The position numbers and the translations under genes were made by a program. DNA of 64,000 nucleotides from Fibrobacter sp. (GTDB lineage Bacteria; Fibrobacterota; Fibrobacteria; Fibrobacterales; Fibrobacteraceae): assembly GCA_024399065.1 (NCBI GenBank), contig JAKSIB010000012.1, positions 35,171-99,170 on the forward strand, given 5' to 3'. Below the pieces are notes generated by a model. That model was given only the letters and a program-made list of their open reading frames with translations. It was not told where the DNA came from and made no database searches. Positions within the stretch are counted from its first letter, which is position 1, and each line of letters opens with the position of its first letter. Shown here piece after piece: positions 7,616 to 15,780 of the stretch.

Positions 7616-9499
7616 ATGGCAACTGAAAAAATGGAGTTCCAAACTGAAGTTCGCGACATGCTGAACTTGATGATCAACTCTCTTTATAGCAACAAGGAAA
7701 TCTTCCTACGCGAACTGGTTTCCAACGCTGCTGACGCACTGGACAAGCGTCGTTTCCTTTCCCTCTCTGATTCCAATCTTTTGCCCAACGGCACCCAGCT
7801 TCGTATCGATATCGAAGTGAACAAGGACCAGAAGAAGTTGATGATTACCGATAACGGTATCGGTATGAACAAGGAAGACTTGATCAACTGCCTGGGTACC
7901 ATCGCCCGTTCCGGCACCAAGAATTTTATCAAGAACCTGAAGGACGCCGACAAGGCAAGCGTCGATCTCATCGGTCAGTTCGGTGTGGGTTTCTACTCCA
8001 TCTTCATGGTGGCAAAGAAGGTTGAAGTCCTGACCCTCAAGGCTGGTGAATCCCAGGGCTACCTCTGGACCTCCGAAGGTACCGGCGAATTTGAAATTTC
8101 TGAATGCCCCCGCAACGAAGTGGGTACCAAGATTACCTTGTACCTGAAGGACGACGAAGATGCCGAAGACTTCACCAGCGAATGGAAAATCAAGGACATC
8201 GTCAAGAAGTACAGCGGTTTCGTAAACTACGGCATTTACTTCCACCCGGAACAGACTACCAACGACAAGGGCGAAATCGAAGTCAAGGAAGAAGAAAAAC
8301 TGAACGACAAGACCGCTCTCTGGCGCCAGTCCGAAAAGGATGTGAAGGAAGAAGAATACAAGGAATTCTATAACGTCATTTGCCACGACGGTGGCGAACC
8401 CGCTTGCTGGAGCCACAGCCACGCTGAAGGCTCTTTGGAATTCTGGAACCTAGTGTACATTCCGTCCAAGGCTCCTTACAACATTTGGCAGAACGATGCC
8501 TTGCATGGCCTCAAACTCTATGTGAAGAAGACCTTCATCATGGACGATTGCAAGGACCTGCTTCCGCCTTGGCTCCGCTTCGTCCGCGGCGTGGTGGAAT
8601 CCGAAGACTTGCCCCTGAACGTGAGCCGCGAAATTCTGCAGTCCAACAAGATCGTGACCAACATCCGTAAGCATGTCATCAAGAAGACTCTGGAAGCCTT
8701 GCAGAACATGTCCAAGGACGAAGAAAAGTATACAGCCTGGTGGAAGGAACTTGGCATGGTTCTTAAGGAAGGCTTCTACATGAACTGGGAACATCTTGAT
8801 GAACTGAAGAAGCTGATCCGCTTCGAAAGCACCAAGACTGAAGAAGGCAAGTTGGTAAGCCTGGAACAGTATGTGGAACGCATGCCGGAAGGCCAGAAGG
8901 AAATCTACTACCTCATTGGCGACAAGAATGCCGTGAAGTCCAACCCCATGCTGGAGGCTTTCAAGGCCAAGGGCTACGAAGTGCTTCTCATGAGCGATGG
9001 CATCGACGAATTCATGATGTCTTCTCTCACCGAATTCGGCGACAAGAAGTTCCACGACATCTCCCGCGGTGATGTGGACTTCGAAAAGACTGAAGACGAA
9101 AAGAAGGCTGAAGAAGAAAACAAGGGCATCTTCAAGGGCCTTTGCGAAGACTTGCAGAAGGTTTTGGACGAAGACATCAAGGAAGTCCGCGTGTCTAGCC
9201 GCCTGAAGGATAGCCCCTGCTGCCTCGTGACTAGCGACGACGCCATGAGCGCCCAGATGGAACGTATGATGAAGGCCATGGGTCAGGCCAATGTGCCTAA
9301 GTCCAAGCGCATCCTGGAAATCAACCCCACGCACCCCATCTGCGCCATGCTGAAGGCTAAGGCTGAAGCCAAGGAAGATCTGGGTGACTGGCCCAAGGCT
9401 CTCTACGGCCAGGCTCTCCTTGCCGAAGGTTCTCCGCTTCCCAACCCGGCAGAATACGTTGCAGCCATTACCAAGCTGCTGACCGCCGCTGCAAAGTAA
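7616..9499 (+). CDS. htpG: Molecular chaperone HtpG (Hsp90)
   Basis: A 627-aa cytosolic ATP-dependent chaperone. The GHKL ATP-binding domain is intact: ELVSNAADALDK (Glu/Asn), DNGIGM and GQFGVGFYS. The middle domain contains SREILQ with the catalytic Arg region, and the C-terminal dimerisation domain ends about residue 620. Length is typical. AGGAG lies 7 nt before ATG 7616. The leader of roughly 130 nt contains a heptad repeat run and is driven by a sigma-54 promoter, an unusual control for this gene; no CIRCE element was seen. Confidence 0.97.
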   Translation: MATEKMEFQTEVRDMLNLMINSLYSNKEIFLRELVSNAADALDKRRFLSLSDSNLLPNGTQLRIDIEVNKDQKKLMITDNGIGMNKEDLINCLGTIARSGTKNFIKNLKDADKASVDLIGQFGVGFYSIFMVAKKVEVLTLKAGESQGYLWTSEGTGEFEISECPRNEVGTKITLYLKDDEDAEDFTSEWKIKDIVKKYSGFVNYGIYFHPEQTTNDKGEIEVKEEEKLNDKTALWRQSEKDVKEEEYKEFYNVICHDGGEPACWSHSHAEGSLEFWNLVYIPSKAPYNIWQNDALHGLKLYVKKTFIMDDCKDLLPPWLRFVRGVVESEDLPLNVSREILQSNKIVTNIRKHVIKKTLEALQNMSKDEEKYTAWWKELGMVLKEGFYMNWEHLDELKKLIRFESTKTEEGKLVSLEQYVERMPEGQKEIYYLIGDKNAVKSNPMLEAFKAKGYEVLLMSDGIDEFMMSSLTEFGDKKFHDISRGDVDFEKTEDEKKAEEENKGIFKGLCEDLQKVLDEDIKEVRVSSRLKDSPCCLVTSDDAMSAQMERMMKAMGQANVPKSKRILEINPTHPICAMLKAKAEAKEDLGDWPKALYGQALLAEGSPLPNPAEYVAAITKLLTAAAK

Positions 9500-9534
9500 G
9501 GTTATGTGGCGCGAATCGCGTCGCTCCTACGAAA

Positions 9535-9566
9535 AAATCCTGCGATGAACTCGCAGGATTTTTTGT
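9535..9566 (+). terminator. Rho-independent terminator of htpG
   Basis: ATCCTGCGA-TGAAC-TCGCAGGAT followed by TTTTTGTTTTT. Confidence 0.9.
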
Positions 9567-9614
9567 TTTTTAAAGACAACGTAGGGTGCTTACATCGGCG
9601 CTGCTTTGGGGGCC

Positions 9615-11603
9615 TTACATCTCCGGAATGGTTACGTCGTAAGAGACTTTGTGGCCGGCTTCGTCGACGATTTGCACGGTAATGTCTTCTCCGGCATCTG
9701 GAAGCTTTTCGCCTTCGATAGCGATTTCACGAGGTTCAGAATCGTATTCAGCGGCAAGCCACTTGTTCTTGTACTTCACGGTGATTGCGTTGCCGTCAGC
9801 TACGCCATCGTACTTGAACATCAGAGGAATCTTCAAGGCCGGCTGTCTTACGCCGCCGATCATGATGGCGTCCCAGTAGGGGAAGCCGAGGGTTGGCGGT
9901 TCCTGGTTGTCGATGCTTGCGATGTCGCGAAGTTCGTTTGCGCTGGCGCAGCGGTTCTTGCCCTTGGTCTGCTTGCTAAAGATGAACCAGTTGCGGCTGG
10001 TTTCGCCAAGCCAGTAAAGCGGAGCCGGATTGGACTTATTTTCCACGCAGACGTTCCAGTTCTTCAACTGCAAACCCTTGGGATGGAATTCCAGATAGTC
10101 GAGGCTGTCGGTGCGGGTCTTGGTTACTGCAAGAACGCGGATTGCGGTATCCTTGCTGGCGGCGATTCCAGAGAACTTCTGGGTGATGTCGATGTCGCCC
10201 ATGGAAACCTTCCAGTTCACATTGCTCTGGTATTTTCCGAAGCCCAATACAGCAATATTTTCATCTACGGCCTTGCCGTCACCTGTAGAAGATGCATCGG
10301 CGGTGTAGTGGATGTCTGTCATTTCAGGATAGGTTTCAAGAATCTTTGCGATGAGCATCGGCTTGTGGTCCTTGTAGACGCTGCAAAGATTTTCGGAAAG
10401 AACTTCGTCCTTCTTCATGGCGGTAAAGGTCATTCCGGATTCGCAACGGAACAAGTCCAGCATGGGGCGGCTCAAGTAAGTAAATACAGGAGCGGTCTGG
10501 ACCTTGGTCATCTGAAGGTCAACATTGCCTTTGCACTTGGGGTGGAAACTGAACTTCTTGGAAGTTACGTTACCGGCGAAGTCCTCGATTTCCAAAGTGT
10601 AGGTGGAAAGCGGGGCGATCTTAGTATTGATCACGTGCCAATCGCCGGCGGTGTCCGCTTCTTCTGCCCAAAGCAGCTGGTCGCGGATATTGAGCATCTT
10701 GCTGAAACGCAGGGTGTCCAAGGTTTCGTCGTAAATCTTTTCGTCGTAACGCCACATGGAAATGCGACGGACCGACATGGGGTTATCCTTGGGTTCGCGG
10801 CTGTAATCCACGATCTTTACAGCCATGTTCAGCTTAAATTCGTTCTTGACGGGGGTGACGACGCAGCCCTTGTTGATGGCTTCTGCGGAAGTGAAGGCCA
10901 GTTCGTTGTCCTGCCAGACGGCGGCGCCGAAAACTTGGGGGGCGATGGAATCAGAAACCACGGTATTCATCAGGCGGGGATTGATGACGCGGTCGTTGTC
11001 CAGACGGACTTCCAGATGCAAATGGGGGTTGCCGATGCCCGAGCTGCCGGAGTATGTGAGCACGTCGCCTTTCTTATAGGCTTTGCCCGGCTTCAAGGTG
11101 ACATCGTTTTTCTTTGTAGCGTATTGCTGACGTATGACAGCGTCATCCAATTCACCGAAACTGCTCTGATGGGCGAATACCCAAGTCTTTCCGCTCTTGC
11201 CTTGGAAGAACATCACCTTTCCGTAGCCGAAGGGGGAGACTCGAATTTCCTTGACCACGCCGTTTTCAGGTGCGTAAATTGGCCAACCTTCTTCCATTTG
11301 GGTGGAGTAATCCAAACCGGCGTGGTAACGGGTACCGCGGTTTTCGCCAAAGGATGATGTCAAGTAGGCGTCTCTGCCAAATGGAGAGTATTTTTCTTCT
11401 TCAGCAACAGGGACTTTTGTTTCGGGGGCGTTGCTGCCGAAATTGGTTTCATCGATGACGGCACCTTTCTGTGCATTGATGCAGTCTTCGTAGGCGAATG
11501 CGTCCATGGTTTCTTCGTTACATTCTTCGGCGAATGCTGCGGCGGAGAACGAAATGACGCTTCCTAAAATAATCTTAGAAAAGGAGTTCCAAACCTTGGT
11601 CAT
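9615..11603 (-). CDS. Secreted M23 family metallopeptidase
   Basis: A 662-aa exported protein with an N-terminal signal peptide (cleavage near AAAFA-EE). The LytM/M23 domain lies in the first third, about residues 75-205. It has GTRYHAGLDYST (H-x3-D zinc ligands), a lone His in VFAHQSS and HLHLEVR, so all four expected metal and catalytic positions are present. M23 enzymes cut peptidoglycan cross-bridges or act as LytM regulators. The remaining 450 residues look like beta-rich extracellular domains and are not recognised. It is transcribed alone; AGAGGA precedes the ATG. Confidence 0.85.
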   Translation of the reverse strand: MTKVWNSFSKIILGSVISFSAAAFAEECNEETMDAFAYEDCINAQKGAVIDETNFGSNAPETKVPVAEEEKYSPFGRDAYLTSSFGENRGTRYHAGLDYSTQMEEGWPIYAPENGVVKEIRVSPFGYGKVMFFQGKSGKTWVFAHQSSFGELDDAVIRQQYATKKNDVTLKPGKAYKKGDVLTYSGSSGIGNPHLHLEVRLDNDRVINPRLMNTVVSDSIAPQVFGAAVWQDNELAFTSAEAINKGCVVTPVKNEFKLNMAVKIVDYSREPKDNPMSVRRISMWRYDEKIYDETLDTLRFSKMLNIRDQLLWAEEADTAGDWHVINTKIAPLSTYTLEIEDFAGNVTSKKFSFHPKCKGNVDLQMTKVQTAPVFTYLSRPMLDLFRCESGMTFTAMKKDEVLSENLCSVYKDHKPMLIAKILETYPEMTDIHYTADASSTGDGKAVDENIAVLGFGKYQSNVNWKVSMGDIDITQKFSGIAASKDTAIRVLAVTKTRTDSLDYLEFHPKGLQLKNWNVCVENKSNPAPLYWLGETSRNWFIFSKQTKGKNRCASANELRDIASIDNQEPPTLGFPYWDAIMIGGVRQPALKIPLMFKYDGVADGNAITVKYKNKWLAAEYDSEPREIAIEGEKLPDAGEDITVQIVDEAGHKVSYDVTIPEM

Positions 11604-11740
11604 AATGATCCTCTTGATTCCGTCGCAAAAGATACAAAATTCTTACTTTGGAGTTAAGGGGCAACAGACAAACTAGCGTTGTAAGAACTACAAAATTTCT
11701 GCTGGGTGTGGAGGCTTGCGATTGACGTGTTTTGGAAAAC

Positions 11741-11772
11741 AAAAAAGACCCGCTTTGAAGCGAGTCTTTTTT
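11741..11772 (-). terminator. Bidirectional-looking terminator downstream of tRNA-Ala
   Basis: AAAAGAC-CGCTT pairs with AAGCG-GTCTTTT, with A/T runs on both sides. It directly follows the 3' end of the minus-strand tRNA gene. Confidence 0.8.
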
Positions 11773-11774
11773 AG

Positions 11775-11847
11775 TGGAGCTAAGGAGATTCGAACTCCTG
11801 ACCCCCACGCTGCCAGCGTGGTGCTCTACCAACTGAGCTATAACCCC
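11775..11847 (-). tRNA. tRNA-Ala (anticodon GGC)
   Basis: The minus strand gives a full cloverleaf of 73 nt: acceptor GGGGTTA pairing with TAGCTCC (two G-U pairs), D arm GCTC...GAGC, anticodon stem CCACG/CGTGG with loop CTGGCAG, and T arm AGGAG-TTCGAAT-CTCCT. The anticodon GGC reads GCC codons, so it is tRNA-Ala. CCA is not encoded. Confidence 0.95.
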
Positions 11848-11859
11848 GAGGGTGACTCA

Positions 11860-11888
11860 AATATTGAAATTTATTAGTAATCTGTCAA
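11860..11888 (-). promoter_or_regulatory. Sigma-70-type promoter of tRNA-Ala
   Basis: On the minus strand TTGACA (11888-11883) and AATATT (11865-11860) are spaced by 17 nt. The -10 ends 12 nt before the mature tRNA 5' end. Confidence 0.7.
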
Positions 11889-11925
11889 GGGGGGAGGGTG
11901 GAAAAATCTGAAGATTTTTCCACAG

Positions 11926-11975
11926 TTATGAATTATGAAGTATGAATTATGGAATGAGAACTATGAATTGCGAGC
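11926..11975. repeat. AT-rich heptad repeat run (GAATTAT type)
   Basis: A run of degenerate 7-bp units with consensus GAATTAT (GAATTAT, GAAGTAT, GAATTAT, then GAACTAT after an irregular stretch, GAATTGC) in the gap between tRNA-Ala and the cyclophilin terminator. Same period as the GC-rich runs but a different unit. Confidence 0.6.
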
Positions 11976-12024
11976 TTGTCGCATCGTTTGGAACGGAACA
12001 TTTTGAGTTGCGTTGGCTCAAAAC

Positions 12025-12056
12025 AAAAAAAAACGCAGGTTTTACCCTGCGCTTTT
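12025..12056 (-). terminator. Terminator of the cyclophilin gene
   Basis: On the minus strand GCGCAGGG-TAAAA-CCTGCG is followed by a run of nine T residues, 28 nt after the stop codon. Confidence 0.85.
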
Positions 12057-12083
12057 ATCGTTAATTTGTTGCTTTTTAACGAA

Positions 12084-12629
12084 TTAGACGGTTTCGATGG
12101 TCACGGATTCGATGGTGACGTCTTCGAACGGTGCATCGCGACGGTCGGTCTTGACACCTGCGATTTCGTCGAGAACTTCGAAACCTTCATAGAGCTGGCC
12201 AAAAACAGAGTAGCCTTCGTTCTTGCCGCCGTTTGCCGGATGGTCCAAGAAATGGACGTCGTCGCCATGGACAATGTAGAACTGGGAACCGATGGAGTGG
12301 GGCATCATGGTCTTTGCCCAGGCAAGAGCACCGCGCATGTGGGTGAGGCAAGGATCGTACTTGTCGTCGATGGTGGTGCCCGGGCCGCCAGCTGCGTGGC
12401 CACCGGTACCGTTGCGGTTGGTAAAGTCGCCGCCCTGGATCATGAAACCAGAGATAATGCGGTGGAAGGGGGCGCCGTCGTACTTGCCCTGCTTTGCAAG
12501 TTCAATGAAGTTGGTTGCGCATTCGCCAACGCGTTCCGGGAAGAGGCGGAGCTTCATAACGCCGAAGTTTGTCTTCATGATGGCGACAGTTTCGCCTGCC
12601 TGGGGCTTATCCAGCTGATTAAATGCCAT
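12084..12629 (-). CDS. Cyclophilin-type peptidyl-prolyl cis-trans isomerase
   Basis: A 181-aa cyclophilin that catalyses cis-trans isomerisation of prolyl bonds during folding. The catalytic signature FHRIISGFMIQGGDF (with the Arg) and the GSQFYIVHGDDVHFLD pocket region are clear, followed by GYSVFGQLYEGFEVLDEI. There is no signal peptide, so it is probably cytosolic. AGGAGA lies 8 nt before the ATG. The leader contains a heptad repeat run at 12650-12690. Confidence 0.92.
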   Translation of the reverse strand: MAFNQLDKPQAGETVAIMKTNFGVMKLRLFPERVGECATNFIELAKQGKYDGAPFHRIISGFMIQGGDFTNRNGTGGHAAGGPGTTIDDKYDPCLTHMRGALAWAKTMMPHSIGSQFYIVHGDDVHFLDHPANGGKNEGYSVFGQLYEGFEVLDEIAGVKTDRRDAPFEDVTIESVTIETV

Positions 12630-12649
12630 GGAATTATCTCCTGTGATGT

Positions 12650-12690
12650 TTCAGGCTCCAGGCTCCAGGCACGAGAGGCGAGGAACTGGA
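12650..12690. repeat. Heptad repeat run in the cyclophilin leader
   Basis: Units CAGGCTC, CAGGCTC, CAGGCAC, then GAGAGGC and GAGGAAC follow each other with a 7-bp period. The run sits immediately upstream of the cyclophilin ribosome-binding site. Confidence 0.7.
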
Positions 12691-12784
12691 CCTTGAGTTG
12701 ATTGTTTCTAGAACGCAATATATATAAAAAAGAAACTTTGTAGTCTGTTGTAATGAAAAAAACGAGAAATCCTTTTATAACTCT

Positions 12785-12928
12785 ATGATATTCAATGAGT
12801 TAGATTCGATGAAGTGGTTGATGGGCGCTTTTCCCTTATTTTTGCCGTGCATCGAAGAACTCTTGAACCTGCCTAAAATCGGTCTTTTCTTGCATTTTAG
12901 GCCGTTTTCCAATATTCAAATAATCTAA
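12785..12928 (+). other. Possible pyr leader ORF (47 codons)
   Basis: An open frame of 47 codons (MIFNELDSMKWLMG...) lies between the cyclophilin and pyrR genes. Its 3' part overlaps the hairpin at 12871-12902, and a T-rich stretch (CTTTTCCCTTATTTTTGCC) precedes that hairpin. This recalls the leader-peptide attenuators of enterobacterial pyrBI operons, but there is no clear ribosome-binding site and it may be chance. Confidence 0.25.
12871..12910 (+). promoter_or_regulatory. Hairpin upstream of pyrR, candidate attenuator
   Basis: GCCTAAAAT (12871-12879) pairs perfectly with ATTTTAGGC (12894-12902) and is followed by CGTTTTCC. It lies about 65 nt before pyrR. A T tail of four is weak for a terminator. 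A consensus PyrR-binding loop was looked for and not seen, so UTP-sensitive or PyrR-dependent control is only inferred. Confidence 0.4.
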
Positions 12929-12966
12929 ATTCGGGAGTTAGAAAACCGAAAAAAGTCAGATTGAAT

Positions 12967-13524
12967 ATGAAAGATAACTGCAAAAAAATCCGTGAGCTTC
13001 TAAGTGCTCAGGCCATGGAATTCGCCTTGGACGAAATGGCCGCTAAGATTGCAAAAATTCACCCCACAGCCGATGACGTGGTAATCCTTGGTATGGCTAG
13101 CCGCGGCATTCCTCTGGCAAAAAAGTTGAAGGAACGTCTGGAAGCCAAGTTCGGCAAGTCCATTTCCTTCGGCAGCCTGGATGCCACATTCTACCGCGAT
13201 GACTTCCACTACCGTAAGCACGTTTCTACCGAAATGCGCATTACTGAAATGCCCGCTTCCGTAGAAGGCAAGACCGTGATCCTGGTGGACGATGTTCTTT
13301 ATACCGGCCGCTCCGTGCTGGCCGCCATGCGCGCAGTTCTGGATCTTGGTCGTCCGGCTGCTATCCGCCTTTGCGTTCTTGTTGACCGCGGTCATCGTGA
13401 ACTGCCCATTGCACCCGACTGCGTCGGTCTCTCTGTGGAAACCGCCCAGGACCAGGAAGTCCGTGTGCAAATCGAACCTATTGATCAAGAAAATTCTGTA
13501 TATCTCGTAGAAGTGGAGGCTTAA
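12967..13524 (+). CDS. pyrR: Bifunctional pyr operon regulator/uracil phosphoribosyltransferase PyrR
   Basis: A 185-aa phosphoribosyltransferase-fold protein. The PRPP-binding signature VILVDDVLYTGRSVLAAM is intact, and the PyrR-type LGMASRGIPLAKKL and LVDRGHRELPI segments are present. PyrR binds pyr leader RNA in response to UMP and often has uracil phosphoribosyltransferase activity. ATG 12967 is preferred over TTG 12961, although neither has a good Shine-Dalgarno sequence. It is followed after 1 nt by pyrB, so the unit is pyrR-pyrB-pyrC'. A possible attenuator lies upstream. Confidence 0.88.
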   Translation: MKDNCKKIRELLSAQAMEFALDEMAAKIAKIHPTADDVVILGMASRGIPLAKKLKERLEAKFGKSISFGSLDATFYRDDFHYRKHVSTEMRITEMPASVEGKTVILVDDVLYTGRSVLAAMRAVLDLGRPAAIRLCVLVDRGHRELPIAPDCVGLSVETAQDQEVRVQIEPIDQENSVYLVEVEA

Positions 13525-13525
13525 A

Positions 13526-14479
13526 GTGAGCGCTTTGCAAATCAAGCATTTGTTCGGGCTCCAGGGCGTGTCCAAGCAGGACATCCGCACTATTCTCGAC
13601 AACGCAAAACAGTTCCGTGAAATTTTGGAACGTCCCGTAAAGAAGGTTCCGAGCCTTCGCGGTCTCACTGTGGTGAACTTGTTCTTTGAAAACAGCACCC
13701 GCACCCGCACCAGTTTTGAACTGGCTGAAAAGCGCCTCTCTGCTGACACCGTGAACTTCACTACCGCAAGCTCCAGTGTGAAGAAGGGCGAAACTCTGGT
13801 GGACACTCTCCGCAACATTGAGTCCATGAAGATTGATATCGTGGTGGTCCGCCACAAGGGAACTGGCGTTCCTAAGTTCCTTGCCGAACACAGCAACGCC
13901 ATCGTGGTGAACGCAGGCGACGGTGCTCATGAACATCCGACCCAGGGTCTTCTGGACATGCTCACCATCGAAGAAAAACTTGGCACTCTGGAAGGCAAGA
14001 AGGTGGCAATCATCGGTGACATCCGCCACAGCCGCGTGGCTCGCTCCAACATCTGGGGCATGACCACCATGGGCGCTCATGTCACTCTCTGCGGTCCGTC
14101 CACTCTGGTTCCCCGCAATACCGAACTGCTGCAGTATCCTGAACTGGCTGGCTCCGTCAGCTGGGAAACCGATGTGAAGAAGGCTGTCGCCGACGCTGAC
14201 GCCGTCATCGCTCTTCGTTTGCAGAACGAACGTATGGACGATGCGCTTTTGCCTAGCACTCGCGAATACCGCAACTTCTTCGGTATCACCGACGAAGTTC
14301 TCGCTTGCTGCAAGGACAAGGTAATCATCATGCACCCGGGTCCCATCAACCGCGGCGTGGAACTTGATTCCGACATCGCCGACGGCGAACATTCTGTAAT
14401 CCTTGACCAGGTGACCAACGGCGTGGCTGTACGTATGGCTGTGCTTTACCTTTTGGCTGGAGGTCGTGCAAATGACTAA
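13526..14479 (+). CDS. pyrB: Aspartate carbamoyltransferase catalytic subunit
   Basis: A 317-aa enzyme that condenses carbamoyl phosphate with aspartate, the first committed step of pyrimidine synthesis. Carbamoyl-phosphate motif FFENSTRTRTSFELAEKRL and the later HPTQGLLDMLT and HPGPINRGVE motifs are intact. The start is GTG 13526, with GGAGG 6 nt upstream and the pyrR stop 1 nt before. The end overlaps the next gene by 8 nt (ATGACTAA). No pyrI regulatory subunit is present; the neighbour is a non-catalytic dihydroorotase homologue, as in the pyrBC' type of complex. Confidence 0.95.
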   Translation: MSALQIKHLFGLQGVSKQDIRTILDNAKQFREILERPVKKVPSLRGLTVVNLFFENSTRTRTSFELAEKRLSADTVNFTTASSSVKKGETLVDTLRNIESMKIDIVVVRHKGTGVPKFLAEHSNAIVVNAGDGAHEHPTQGLLDMLTIEEKLGTLEGKKVAIIGDIRHSRVARSNIWGMTTMGAHVTLCGPSTLVPRNTELLQYPELAGSVSWETDVKKAVADADAVIALRLQNERMDDALLPSTREYRNFFGITDEVLACCKDKVIIMHPGPINRGVELDSDIADGEHSVILDQVTNGVAVRMAVLYLLAGGRAND

Positions 14480-15767
14480 GGCATGCGAAAAGAAAATTGA
14501 AAATGTTGTTTTGAAGAACGTCCGCGTTTGGGACGGTGCAAAGTTTGTCCAGAAGGACGCTATTGCAATTGCTAACGGTTATGAAGTTGAACCGGACTAC
14601 TTCACCAAGAATCCTGCCGAACTGGATGGGGAAGTTGACTGCGCTGGCGCCATGGTGATGCCTGCGCTATTCGCCCTTGGTGTTGATTTCCGTGAACCGC
14701 TTCGCGACGATATCTACACAGCAAAGGATGGTATCAAGGCTATGCGTAAGGGTGGCTTCTACGGCGCTCTCTACGAAAGTTCTGCAAATCCGGTGGACGA
14801 CAGCGAAAAGCTTGCCGCTCTTGAAAATCGCTTGGCTGGCCAGAACATGAAGTTCGCCGTACTTGGCGCCTACAGCGTTGAATTCGGTAGCGACCGCTTG
14901 GCTGAAATGCTTGAACTCGCAGAAGGCAACGAAGACCTGGACGTGAAGGGTGTTGCTGGCTTCGGTGATGGCAATGCAAGTATTCCGCACAACCGCTTCA
15001 TCCGCCTTGCCATGGAATACGGCAAGATGACCGGCAAGCGTTTCTTCTTCCAGCCCATGGACAAGACACTCCGCAAGAGCGGTTGCGTTCACGAAGGTGC
15101 CTACTCCGACATGATGGGTATGAAGGGTATTCCACGTATTGCAGAAACAATTGCGGCATACACCGTTCTTGAAAACGCTCGCTTCCTGCAGGTGCCGGTT
15201 CACTTCAAGCAGGTGACCTGCGGTGAAACTCTGGACTTGATCCGCGACGCCCGCAAGAAGGGCATCGACGTCACTTGCGACGTGGACATGTACCACTTGC
15301 TGTTTGACGACTCCGTCCTTACCTCAACGGATTCCGCATTCCATCTGCTTCCGCCCCTCCGTGCCGCGGCAGACCGTGAAGCCTTGTTGAAGGGCCTTGA
15401 AGACGGAACCATCAACGCTATTAGCGTGAACCATACTCCGGTGCTCCGTCAGGACAAACAAGTTAATTTCGAAGATTCCGTACCAGGTGCAGTTTCCCTG
15501 GAAGTTGCTTTGCCTGCTCTTTGGAAGTTGCTCAGCGAACGCTTCGGCGAAGCCAAGACAATTGAACTTCTCTCTACCGCACCGGCAAAGATTGCTGGTG
15601 TGACAGCAGATGAAAAGCTCATGAACATTGTTGTTCTTGCCGACAAACCTCACACTGTTGCTGAATCTGACTTTGCAGGTCATGTCTGCAACTCTCCGCT
15701 GGTGGGTACAGAACTTTCTACGACAATCGTTGGCTCCTACATCGGTGGTGTCTGGACTAACGCATAG
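14472..15767 (+). CDS. Dihydroorotase homologue, probably non-catalytic (PyrC'/PyrX type)
   Basis: A 431-aa amidohydrolase-fold protein aligned to dihydroorotase over its length. ATG 14472 is chosen because GGAGG lies 8 nt upstream. The defining metal motif HxHxREP is replaced: residues 70-76 read G-V-D-F-R-E-P, so both His ligands are gone. The late DHAPH motif is NHTPV, losing the catalytic Asp. It overlaps pyrB by 8 nt. Family knowledge: inactive dihydroorotases encoded with pyrB stabilise the aspartate carbamoyltransferase complex, for example in Pseudomonas. A structural role here is inferred, with a true dihydroorotase expected elsewhere in the genome. Confidence 0.8.
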   Translation: MTKACEKKIENVVLKNVRVWDGAKFVQKDAIAIANGYEVEPDYFTKNPAELDGEVDCAGAMVMPALFALGVDFREPLRDDIYTAKDGIKAMRKGGFYGALYESSANPVDDSEKLAALENRLAGQNMKFAVLGAYSVEFGSDRLAEMLELAEGNEDLDVKGVAGFGDGNASIPHNRFIRLAMEYGKMTGKRFFFQPMDKTLRKSGCVHEGAYSDMMGMKGIPRIAETIAAYTVLENARFLQVPVHFKQVTCGETLDLIRDARKKGIDVTCDVDMYHLLFDDSVLTSTDSAFHLLPPLRAAADREALLKGLEDGTINAISVNHTPVLRQDKQVNFEDSVPGAVSLEVALPALWKLLSERFGEAKTIELLSTAPAKIAGVTADEKLMNIVVLADKPHTVAESDFAGHVCNSPLVGTELSTTIVGSYIGGVWTNA

Positions 15768-15780
15768 CTAGAGGTTGTCG

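Noticed and set aside
9606..11357. 583-aa open frame on the plus strand
   Set aside because: It is exactly antisense to the M23 peptidase gene, has no recognisable domain, and the opposite strand has a signal peptide and full zinc motif.
12930..12966. Consensus PyrR-binding loop before pyrR
   Set aside because: No match to the known anti-antiterminator consensus was found; only a generic hairpin is supported.
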